Positions 16,837 through 24,619 of a DNA stretch of 64,000 nt are shown piece by piece. Both the position numbers and the translations under genes were made by a program. The stretch is from PWND01 sp964614525 (GTDB lineage: Bacteria; Bacteroidota; Bacteroidia; Bacteroidales; UBA7960). Under the pieces are notes generated by a model. That model worked only from the letters and a program-made list of their open reading frames with translations. It was not told the origin of the DNA and did no database searches. The DNA lies in the NCBI GenBank assembly GCA_964614525.1, contig CAZTPA010000006.1, positions 7,003 through 71,002 of the forward strand, given 5' to 3'. Each line of letters begins with the position of its first letter. The stretch's first letter is position 1.

Positions 16837-17916
16837 TTAATTTTTATCCATAGCATTTAGATCTTCAAAGGCAGCTAAAAGCCTGTCTCTCATACTTTCT
16901 TCACCTTTTCTAAGCCATGCTCTTGGGTCATAAAATTTTTTATTTGGTTTATCTTCTCCATCGGGATTGCCAATTTGTCCTTGAAGATATCCTTCGTTTT
17001 TCTGATAAAAGTTCTTCACACCTTCCCAAAAAGTCCACTGCGTATCTGTATCAATGTTCATTTTTACAACACCATATGATATCGCTTCTCTAATCTCTTC
17101 ACGGCTTGAGCCTGAACCACCATGAAAAACAAAACTAACAGGCTTTTCTTCAGTATTAAAATTCTCAACAATAAAATCCTGCGAATTTTTTAAAATAATC
17201 GGCTGCAATTTTACATTTCCAGGTTTGTAAACTCCATGAACATTTCCAAAGGATGCAGCAATAGTAAATTTATCGGAAACACTGCTAAGTTCTTTATACA
17301 TTTTTGAAACTTCTTCCGGCTGTGTATAAAGTCGCGCACTATCGATATCTGTATTGTCAACTCCGTCTTCTTCACCACCGGTAACCCCAAGTTCCACTTC
17401 TAGCGTCATTCCTATTTTTGACATTCTTTCTAAATATTTTTTAGAAATTGCAATATTATCTTCTAAAGTTTCTTCACTTAAATCGAGCATATGAGAACTG
17501 TATAATGGCTTGCCTGTTTGCTTAAAATGTTCTTCTCCGGCATCTAAAAGGCCATCTATCCATGGCAATAGTTTTTTTGCAGCATGATCGGTATGCATAA
17601 TAACTCTTACTCCATACTCTTTAGCAAGCAAATCAACATGTTTAGCACCTGAAACAGCACCAATAATTGTAGCTCTTTGTTCTTCATTTGAAAGAGATTT
17701 ACCTGCAAAGAACTGTGCTCCGCCATTAGAAAATTGAATAATTACCGGAGAGTTAGCATCACGTGCAGCTTCTAAAACTGCATTCGTTGAGTTTGTTCCG
17801 GTTACATTTACTGCAGGCAATGCATAATTCTGTTGCTTTGCAATTCGAAATATTTCCTGCACATCATCTCCGGTAACTATGCCGGGCTTAATATGTCCCA
17901 AATTTTTTACTGACAT
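16837..17916 (-). CDS. fbaA: class II fructose-bisphosphate aldolase
   Basis: 359 residues. It cleaves fructose-1,6-bisphosphate to DHAP and glyceraldehyde-3-phosphate in glycolysis/gluconeogenesis. The class IIA (E. coli FbaA-like) form is indicated by length and motifs: Asp110/His111 in MHTDHAAKKLLPW, zinc ligands in 'EVELGVTGGEEDGVDN' and FGNVHGVY, and phosphate-binding 'FHGGSGSS' followed by 'KMNIDTDTQW'. It is monocistronic. A TAAATTTG element at 17973-17980 (minus strand) is a possible -7 site. Confidence 0.95.
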   Translation of the reverse strand: MSVKNLGHIKPGIVTGDDVQEIFRIAKQQNYALPAVNVTGTNSTNAVLEAARDANSPVIIQFSNGGAQFFAGKSLSNEEQRATIIGAVSGAKHVDLLAKEYGVRVIMHTDHAAKKLLPWIDGLLDAGEEHFKQTGKPLYSSHMLDLSEETLEDNIAISKKYLERMSKIGMTLEVELGVTGGEEDGVDNTDIDSARLYTQPEEVSKMYKELSSVSDKFTIAASFGNVHGVYKPGNVKLQPIILKNSQDFIVENFNTEEKPVSFVFHGGSGSSREEIREAISYGVVKMNIDTDTQWTFWEGVKNFYQKNEGYLQGQIGNPDGEDKPNKKFYDPRAWLRKGEESMRDRLLAAFEDLNAMDKN

Positions 17917-17972
17917 AATAATTTTGTATTTAATTTATAATTAAGGTTTAATTTGTTTCATTGGAATCGTCA

Positions 17973-17980
17973 CAAATTTA
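17973..17980 (-). promoter_or_regulatory. candidate fbaA promoter -7 element
   Basis: TAAATTTG on the minus strand, about 57 bp upstream of the fbaA ATG, matches TAnnTTTG. The nearest TTG lies only 13 bp upstream, so the -33 element is doubtful. Confidence 0.35.
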
Positions 17981-18072
17981 GTGTTTTTATAAACAATTAA
18001 AAAGAGGTTTTACTGCTTGTATTTTTTTGAAACTCTCAAATAAAAATTAAAACCATTTAGCATTGAAATCAC

Positions 18073-18080
18073 TAACTTTG
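18073..18080 (+). promoter_or_regulatory. candidate promoter -7 element of the coiled-coil lipoprotein gene
   Basis: TAACTTTG matches TAnnTTTG and lies 81 bp before the chosen ATG at 18162. It falls inside an upstream in-frame extension, which supports the later start codon. Confidence 0.4.
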
Positions 18081-18161
18081 CAATCAAATTTATTTATTCT
18101 GTTAATACAACATTCCTTGCTTAAAAAAGTTATATCAAACAAACATAAAACATTAAAAAAA

Positions 18162-19022
18162 ATGAAAAATATATTGATTATCAGTCTGCTTGCTATTGGG
18201 TTAGTCTCCTGCCAGGGAGTTAGCGAAGATGAATACGAAAAAGTTGTAATTGAAAAAGAATTACTGGAAGCTGAAGTCCACGAAAGAGACAGCTCTTTGA
18301 ATGAATTTTTCTCAACTCTTAACACAATTGAAACAAATCTTGCAATTATTAAATCCAAGGAAAACATTATTTCCGAAGAAACTTCATATAGTTTAGAAGG
18401 AAGAGAAGACGTCAGAGACAGAATAAATGAGGATATAATATTAATTGGAGAATTGATGGAGAAAAATCGTCAGCTAATTATTGACTTGAATCAAAATCTC
18501 AGAAAATCTAATGCAAAGGTAAAAGAGCTGGAAAATGTGATTGCAAGATTAAGAGAACAGCTTGAAGAAAAAGAAGTTGAAATAATGGTTTTAAAAGACC
18601 GTCTGGCTGAACTAAATTTTCAGGTTGATATTCTTACTGCTAAAGTAGATAACCTGGAAGAAGAAAAGCGGCTAAAAGACAAGCACATTGCAGAAAAAAC
18701 GGATGAATTAAACACAGCATATTATGCGGTAGGTTCACGAAAAGAGCTTGTCGAAAATGACATTATTACAAGAGAAGGAGGATTTTTAGGAATTGGCAGA
18801 ACATCTGTACTTCAATCTGATTTTGATAATTCCTATTTTACAAGAATTGATTTGACAAGAACTCCTGAAATACTAATTATAGGCAAAGATCCAAAGATTA
18901 TAACAGCACATCCGAGTGATTCTTATACTCTAAATCAAGATGCAGATAATTATTATATAAAAATCACTAATTACAACAAGTTTTGGAATGCATCAAAATA
19001 TCTTGTTGTGGTTATAGATTAA
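18162..19022 (+). CDS. coiled-coil lipoprotein of unknown function
   Basis: 286 residues from the ATG at 18162, where a canonical lipoprotein signal begins (MKNILIISLLAIGLVSC, lipobox LVSC). The open frame extends 33 codons upstream, but that part lacks signal-peptide character. Residues about 25-190 are a long heptad-rich coiled coil (VKELENVIARLREQLEEKEV, and LTAKVDNLEEEKRLKDKHI). The C-terminal 90 residues form a compact beta-rich region beginning near YYAVGSRKELVEND. The pattern is common in Bacteroidota cell-envelope proteins, but I cannot name a family. Probably anchored in the outer or inner membrane leaflet. Confidence 0.75.
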   Translation: MKNILIISLLAIGLVSCQGVSEDEYEKVVIEKELLEAEVHERDSSLNEFFSTLNTIETNLAIIKSKENIISEETSYSLEGREDVRDRINEDIILIGELMEKNRQLIIDLNQNLRKSNAKVKELENVIARLREQLEEKEVEIMVLKDRLAELNFQVDILTAKVDNLEEEKRLKDKHIAEKTDELNTAYYAVGSRKELVENDIITREGGFLGIGRTSVLQSDFDNSYFTRIDLTRTPEILIIGKDPKIITAHPSDSYTLNQDADNYYIKITNYNKFWNASKYLVVVID

Positions 19023-19176
19023 TTTTTAATATTTTTGCCAAAATTCTATTATCAAAAATTAAAGAAATAAACGAGTATAGCAATCCATTCTCAAACAAAG
19101 GGATAATTTGAAATGCTGTTTCCTTTGTTTTAAAGGCAAGGCAGACAAGTGACCTATTTAATAAAAAAACAAACAT

Positions 19177-20574
19177 ATGAAGAGAAGTATTATTAAAGAC
19201 CTTCTAAAAAACGGAAAAAGTTATTTAAACCAAGAAGTTAATATTAAAGGCTGGGTTAGAACAAAAAGAGGAAATAAAAATATAGCCTTTATTGCTGTAA
19301 ATGATGGTTCAACAATCAACAATATACAGCTTGTAATTGATCTTGCAGAATTTAATGACGAGGAAACAATAAGAAGAATTTCTACAGGAGCCTGTATTTC
19401 TGCAATTGGAGAGCTTGTAGAATCTCAGGGACAAGGTCAGTCTTTCGAAATATTGGGGAAAAGCATTGAAATATATGGTGAAGCCGATCCCGACAAATAC
19501 CCATTACAAAAGAAAGGGCATTCCCTTGAATTTCTAAGAGAAATTGCCCACTTAAGGCCTCGTACAAATACCTTTGGAGCAGTGCTGCGTTTAAGACATG
19601 CTTTGTCTTTTGCAATTCATAAATTTTATAATGATAAAGGTTTTTATTATCTGCATACACCTATCATTACCGGATCAGATTGCGAAGGTGCAGGCGCTAT
19701 GTTTAGAGTTACAACACTGGATCTAAACAATCTTCCAAAAACAGATGAAGGCAAAATTGATTTTTCACAGGATTTTTTCGGAAAAGAAACTAATCTTACA
19801 GTTAGTGGTCAATTGGAAGGAGAACTGGGTGCTTTGGCCTTGTCAAACATCTACACTTTCGGTCCTACTTTCCGCGCTGAAAACTCAAACACAACAAGAC
19901 ATTTATCAGAATTCTGGATGATAGAACCGGAAATGGCATTTTATGATATAAATGACAATATGGATCTTGCTGAAGAATTCCTGCAATATCTTATTAGCTA
20001 TATTCTTGAAAATTGCAGTGATGATTTAGAATTCTTACAAAAGATGTATGATAATGATTTGATTGAACGACTTCGTTTTGTTACATCAAACACTTTTGAA
20101 AGATTAACATATACTGAAGCTATTGACATATTAGTAAAATCAGGACAAAAATTTGAGTTTGATGTCAAATGGGGCATAGACCTTCAGTCAGAACATGAAA
20201 GATATTTGGTTGAAAAACATTTTAACAAGCCTGTAATACTAACTGATTATCCAAAAGACATTAAGGCTTTTTATATGAAGCTGAATGATGACAATAATAC
20301 AGTAAGAGCAATGGATGTTCTTTTCCCAAAAATAGGCGAAATAATAGGTGGTTCGCAAAGAGAAGAAAATTTTGATAAATTAAATCAGAGAATAAAAGAG
20401 ATGGGAATTCATGAACAGGATGTTTGGTGGTATTTAGATACAAGAAGGTTTGGTACTGCACCCCACAGTGGATTTGGGCTGGGTTTTGAGAGGCTTATGC
20501 TCTTTATCTCAGGAATGGGAAACATCAGAGATGTTATTCCATTTCCTCGTGCACCTCAAAATGCAGAGTTTTAA
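19177..20574 (+). CDS. asnS: asparaginyl-tRNA synthetase
   Basis: 465 residues. It charges tRNA-Asn. The N-terminal OB-fold anticodon-binding domain (about 15-105) includes 'NIKGWVRTKRGNKNIAFIAV'. The class II catalytic core has motif 2 'FGPTFRAENSNTTRHLSEFW' and motif 3 'GFGLGFERLMLFISGM', ending in 'RDVIPFPRAPQNAEF', which distinguishes AsnS from AspS. The length matches bacterial AsnS. A TATTTTTG element at 19030-19037 may be its promoter. Confidence 0.96.
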   Translation: MKRSIIKDLLKNGKSYLNQEVNIKGWVRTKRGNKNIAFIAVNDGSTINNIQLVIDLAEFNDEETIRRISTGACISAIGELVESQGQGQSFEILGKSIEIYGEADPDKYPLQKKGHSLEFLREIAHLRPRTNTFGAVLRLRHALSFAIHKFYNDKGFYYLHTPIITGSDCEGAGAMFRVTTLDLNNLPKTDEGKIDFSQDFFGKETNLTVSGQLEGELGALALSNIYTFGPTFRAENSNTTRHLSEFWMIEPEMAFYDINDNMDLAEEFLQYLISYILENCSDDLEFLQKMYDNDLIERLRFVTSNTFERLTYTEAIDILVKSGQKFEFDVKWGIDLQSEHERYLVEKHFNKPVILTDYPKDIKAFYMKLNDDNNTVRAMDVLFPKIGEIIGGSQREENFDKLNQRIKEMGIHEQDVWWYLDTRRFGTAPHSGFGLGFERLMLFISGMGNIRDVIPFPRAPQNAEF

Positions 20575-20640
20575 TGTTGCACAAAATAAGTTTTTTTCGT
20601 AATTTGGTGTTGATTTATTATTAATGATAATGGGGTTTTT

Positions 20641-22146
20641 ATGCTAAGACAGAGATTACAACAGAAATTGCTGCAAAAGCTTTCTCCTCAACAGATTCAG
20701 CTAATGAAACTGCTGCAGGTTCCTACTGCTTTAATTGAGCAAAGAATAAAACAGGAAATTGAAGAAAATCCTGCCCTTGAAGAAGGCATTGATGATGAAG
20801 ACCCTGATGATCTTAGTTTATCAAATAATGAAGAGTTTGAAAATACAGCTGATGATGATGAAACAACAGATAATGAAGATGACTTTAGCGAAGTAGAATC
20901 TGAAAATGAATTTGACCTTAGTGATTATATTGATGATGACGAGACTCCGGCATATAAGCTAAGCGTTAATAATACCAGTGCTGATGACGAAAAAAAAGAC
21001 ATCCCATATTCTGATGGAATTAGTTTTCATGAGATGTTAAAATCACAACTTGGATTAAAAAGCCTTAACGAAAAAGAACACATTATAGCTTTAAACATTA
21101 TTGGAAACATTGATGACTCCGGCTACCTGCAGAGAGATTTGAATGCACTTGTTGATGATATGGCATTCCTTCATAATATTGAAACAAATCTTGAAGAAGT
21201 TAGTAATGTTTTGAAAATCATACAAGATTTCGATCCGCCGGGTGTTGGAGCCAGTGATCTTCAGGAATGCTTGTTAATTCAAATAAGACGAAAAACTGAT
21301 AGAACTCAGGATATAGACAATGCACAAGCATTGTTGGAAAGAAGTTTCCAAAGCTTTACGAAAAAGCATTACGAAAAGATTAAACAAAAACATAATTTCT
21401 CAGATGACGATTTAAAAGGTGCAATAAATCAGATTCTTAAACTCAATCCTAAGCCGGGCAACTCAATTGTAGACACTCAAAAGAACACCCAATACATAGT
21501 GCCTGATTTTACAATATCTACCTATGACAATCAACTGGAATTAAGTCTGAATTCGAGAAATGCTCCGGAGCTTAAGGTTAACAGGACATATGCCGAAATG
21601 CTTGAAGCGATGAGCGAATCCGGAGGGAAGATTGACAAAAAGAAGAAAGAAGCTCTAATGTTTGTTAAACAAAAGCTCGATGGTGCTAAATGGTTTATTG
21701 ACGCAATAAAGCAAAGACAAAACACATTGTTGGTCACTATGGAGGCTATAATGCAATATCAACATGAATTCTTTTTAACAGGAGATGAAACCAAGTTGCG
21801 TCCAATGATTTTAAAAGATATTGCGGAAATTGTGGGCCTTGATATTTCAACAATTTCAAGAGTAGCCAATTCAAAATATGTTCAAACTCCTTATGGTACT
21901 TTTCTGCTAAAATATTTCTTCTCAGAATCACTGCAAAATGAAGCCGGTGAAGAAGTATCAACTCGTGAAGTAAAAAAAATCCTACAGGAATGCATTAGTG
22001 AAGAAAGTAAGAAAAAACCTGTAACTGACGAACAACTAGCAGCTATCCTCAAAGAAAAAGGCTACAATATTGCCAGGAGAACTGTTGCAAAATATCGCGA
22101 ACAACTAGATATTCCGGTAGCCAGGCTCAGAAAAGAATTAAACTAA
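20641..22146 (+). CDS. rpoN: RNA polymerase sigma-54 factor
   Basis: 501 residues. Region I at the N-terminus is Gln/Leu-rich (LQQKLLQKLSPQQIQLMKL). An acidic region II follows (about 45-110, many Asp/Glu). The core-binding domain and helix-turn-helix (ISTISRVANSKYVQTPYGTF) lead to the RpoN box ARRTVAKYREQLDIPVARL near the C-terminus. No sigma-54 activator (AAA+ enhancer-binding protein) is encoded in the window. Three bases separate it from the next gene, so the two are probably co-transcribed. Confidence 0.95.
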   Translation: MLRQRLQQKLLQKLSPQQIQLMKLLQVPTALIEQRIKQEIEENPALEEGIDDEDPDDLSLSNNEEFENTADDDETTDNEDDFSEVESENEFDLSDYIDDDETPAYKLSVNNTSADDEKKDIPYSDGISFHEMLKSQLGLKSLNEKEHIIALNIIGNIDDSGYLQRDLNALVDDMAFLHNIETNLEEVSNVLKIIQDFDPPGVGASDLQECLLIQIRRKTDRTQDIDNAQALLERSFQSFTKKHYEKIKQKHNFSDDDLKGAINQILKLNPKPGNSIVDTQKNTQYIVPDFTISTYDNQLELSLNSRNAPELKVNRTYAEMLEAMSESGGKIDKKKKEALMFVKQKLDGAKWFIDAIKQRQNTLLVTMEAIMQYQHEFFLTGDETKLRPMILKDIAEIVGLDISTISRVANSKYVQTPYGTFLLKYFFSESLQNEAGEEVSTREVKKILQECISEESKKKPVTDEQLAAILKEKGYNIARRTVAKYREQLDIPVARLRKELN

Positions 22147-22149
22147 ACA

Positions 22150-22773
22150 ATGAATATAGAAAAAAGCATTGCGCGAATAATTTCCACTATTTTCCATCCA
22201 CTTGTAATTCCAAGTCTTGGGATATTTTTATTGTTTTCAATAAACTCATACATTAGTTTCTCTATTCCTGCAAGCGGGCAAAGAACAATATTGCTAATAG
22301 TTATGTTCAATACTGCCATTGCACCGTTAGCATCTATATTTGTGCTTAAAAGACTAAAAATTGTAAAAAGTGTTTTGCTTGTTGATAGAGAAGAACGACT
22401 TATTCCAATATTTATAAGTGGATTGTTTTACTTTTTTGCATTTTTTATTTTAAAGCAGGTTAATTTGCCATTCCTTATAAATTTCTTCATTTTAAGCGCC
22501 ACCATCATTATTTTCATTGTACTTCTAATTACTTTTTATTGGAAAATAAGTATTCATATGGCATCAATCGGAGGGTTAACAGGTTTTCTTATTAGCGTGT
22601 CTATAATATTAAAAACTGACATCCCTGTTCTGATAATCAGCGCAATTATAATTAGTGGCTTTTTGGGTTATAGTAGAATCAGATTAGGCGCACACAAACC
22701 ATCAGAAGTTTATGCCGGTTTTGTTTTGGGCTTTGGTTTTATTATGGCTTTAGCTATATTGTTTTATAAGTAG
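22150..22773 (+). CDS. PAP2-like integral membrane protein
   Basis: 207 residues with about six hydrophobic helices. The last third carries a degenerate PAP2 phosphatase signature: 'SIHMASIGG' (corresponding to the SGH motif) and 'RIRLGAHKPSEVYAGFVLG' (R-x5-H-x3-[DE]-like). The first KxxxxxxRP motif is not clear. It may act on lipid or isoprenoid phosphates, but catalytic competence is uncertain. It directly follows rpoN, an arrangement frequent in Bacteroidota. Confidence 0.7.
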   Translation: MNIEKSIARIISTIFHPLVIPSLGIFLLFSINSYISFSIPASGQRTILLIVMFNTAIAPLASIFVLKRLKIVKSVLLVDREERLIPIFISGLFYFFAFFILKQVNLPFLINFFILSATIIIFIVLLITFYWKISIHMASIGGLTGFLISVSIILKTDIPVLIISAIIISGFLGYSRIRLGAHKPSEVYAGFVLGFGFIMALAILFYK

Positions 22774-22805
22774 ATATAAAATATTTATCATTGCAATATT
22801 CATAT

Positions 22806-22886
22806 AAAAAAAAGCGGCTGTATCAAAAGTTCTAATTATCAAATCAATATTATTGAAATTTTTTAGAACAAATTTTTGAAACAGCC
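22806..22886. repeat. palindromic repeat copy 2 (terminator-like)
   Basis: The left arm GGCTGTATCAAAAGTTCTAA pairs with the right arm TTAGAACAAATTTTTGAAACAGCC written in two blocks (22863-22870 and 22871-22886); the inner TCAAT/ATTGA also pairs. On the minus strand it is followed by U8 (22806-22813), so it terminates the barrel gene. The left arm is close to repeat copy 1 at 8502. Both copies lie between convergent genes. Confidence 0.7.
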
Positions 22887-22916
22887 TCTTCTAATTATAA
22901 AGTACAAGGTTTTTGA

Positions 22917-23603
22917 TCAGAACAAAATTAAAGAAATCCCTACACTAATAGGATACATATCTTCTGCAGTATTGTCATAGAAAATATTATTCAGGGGCAT
23001 ATATCCAAAAACATTGATAGCTCCATATCCAAGCCTTGCAGTAACGCCGTAAACAAATTTTTGAATATTATCAAGCTTGTACTCTCTAAACTTCACATCA
23101 TAATCGTTGCCTGCTATGTCTTTCCCTTCATACTTATTATAAGCATTAACAAGATATGAAGTTTTAAAGCCCAAATGAACTCTTAAAGTCTTAGGTAAAG
23201 TACGAACAAAATATCTAAATTCTACAGGTACTCCAAGATAGTTAAGACTAATTTTAGCTTTGTCAACTTTAATGCCATCAGGCAATTCAACAAAATCAAA
23301 AGTATTAGTATTATCAACACGAGAAAAAAGATGTGAATCACTATAAAAATTATGGCCAGTATAATGTATACCTCCGGCAATGCTAAAGCTTGATTTAGCT
23401 ATTGGGTAATCATATAGATAACTTATAGCAGCACCTCTGTCTATAGATCCGGATTTAATATCTCCCGGTATCTCTTGCCAAATATCAACAAAAGTTTCAA
23501 TAAAAAAACGATCCTGAGGACGCATACGTGTAACAAGATCACTAGCCTGTGATGTCAGGCCAAAGCCTGTTAATAAAACTATTACTAAAAAATTTTTCAT
23601 CAT
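22917..23603 (-). CDS. outer-membrane beta-barrel protein, unclassified
   Basis: 228 residues from the ATG at 23601-23603. Ten further in-frame codons upstream are very basic and unlikely. The signal peptide MMKNFLVIVLLTGFGLTSQA is followed by alternating hydrophobic strands ('SSFSIAGGIHYTGHNF', 'KISLNYLGVPVEFRYFVR', 'RVHLGFKTSYLVNAYN') and ends with an outer-membrane-type 'VGISLILF'. This looks like an 8-10-strand barrel of the Bacteroidota porin-like group. No specific function can be given. Confidence 0.7.
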   Translation of the reverse strand: MMKNFLVIVLLTGFGLTSQASDLVTRMRPQDRFFIETFVDIWQEIPGDIKSGSIDRGAAISYLYDYPIAKSSFSIAGGIHYTGHNFYSDSHLFSRVDNTNTFDFVELPDGIKVDKAKISLNYLGVPVEFRYFVRTLPKTLRVHLGFKTSYLVNAYNKYEGKDIAGNDYDVKFREYKLDNIQKFVYGVTARLGYGAINVFGYMPLNNIFYDNTAEDMYPISVGISLILF

Positions 23604-23762
23604 CTTATGTTTTTTTTTGATCAGATTTAGCAATAATAAATACTATGTATTTGAATTCCTACTTATTAAAAATCTGATTTTTATGTTATACATTATATGA
23701 AATTACAATTTTATTATACAAATTTATAAATTGTTAGTTAAAACCAGCTATTTATTATCTTT

Positions 23763-24608
23763 TTATTTAATTACATTAGTTTTTCTTACAACAGACGCTG
23801 TATAAAACAAGCCAAAAGCATCATTTGAAATATTTCCTACCGGCGTAGTAAAACTTCCACCCATAGGACCTGACCCTCCTACTTCAGAGTAAACATGCAA
23901 AATAAAATCATAAGCTTCTTGTGTAATGCTATGCATTTCCACAGTTATTGTATCATCCTTTTGAAAATCAAAATTTCCAGCCCAGCTATCAACCTCAAAA
24001 CCGGGAACAAACATTCCGTCGAAATACTCATCATCTGTAAACATAAGCTTATGCAAAGAATCTGTAAGGTGAATTCCATTTTTATATAAATGCCACAGGT
24101 AAAAATCTCCTACCCCGGGAGGTTCCTGTCCATAGTATAGAACTCTGTATGATTCCATATACGGCTCATACCTAAAACCTATAGAATCAATTGTAGCATT
24201 GCGGCGAATTTGTGAAGAAGATTCAAATATTTCTCCATTATATTCAATTTTCAAGCTATACCTTTCCCCAATAATTCCATAAGTTTCATTAATGGTCTTA
24301 TATAAACCGGGCTCTACCTCCTCAAAAAGAAAATCTTCGCCTGAATCGGTTGATAGAATAACATCTGCGCCGCTAAGCAATGGCGTTTGCTCATTCATAT
24401 AATATTGGCCGGTTTGTGATAATTTCACCCAATGATGTGTGGTGTCTGTGGTAATCTGAGATTCCACAACAAGTCTTTCCTCCAAATCACCTTGCAGAAT
24501 AATTTCTGTTTCCTCGATACAAGACATTTGAACAAAAAACAACATTGTCAGAATTATAATTAGGCTTATTCTCATTTTGAGCATATTTTTAATTAATTTC
24601 AATAACAT
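23763..24608 (-). CDS. DUF4249-like lipoprotein partner of a TonB receptor
   Basis: 281 residues. A lipoprotein signal ends in MSC (Cys30); in-frame ATGs at codons 9 and 12 could be the real start. The mature protein opens with 'EERLVVESQITTDTTHHWVKLSQT' and 'LSGADVILSTDSGEDFLFEE', the beta-sandwich start characteristic of DUF4249. It is encoded 11 bp after the TonB-dependent receptor gene, the standard pairing for this family. It probably forms part of a substrate-capture complex at the outer membrane. The substrate is unknown. Confidence 0.82.
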   Translation of the reverse strand: MLLKLIKNMLKMRISLIIILTMLFFVQMSCIEETEIILQGDLEERLVVESQITTDTTHHWVKLSQTGQYYMNEQTPLLSGADVILSTDSGEDFLFEEVEPGLYKTINETYGIIGERYSLKIEYNGEIFESSSQIRRNATIDSIGFRYEPYMESYRVLYYGQEPPGVGDFYLWHLYKNGIHLTDSLHKLMFTDDEYFDGMFVPGFEVDSWAGNFDFQKDDTITVEMHSITQEAYDFILHVYSEVGGSGPMGGSFTTPVGNISNDAFGLFYTASVVRKTNVIK

Positions 24609-24619
24609 TATAATAAAGT

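Noticed and set aside
18063..18161. 33-residue N-terminal extension of the coiled-coil lipoprotein
   Set aside because: It would bury the lipoprotein signal peptide, and a TAACTTTG promoter element lies inside it.
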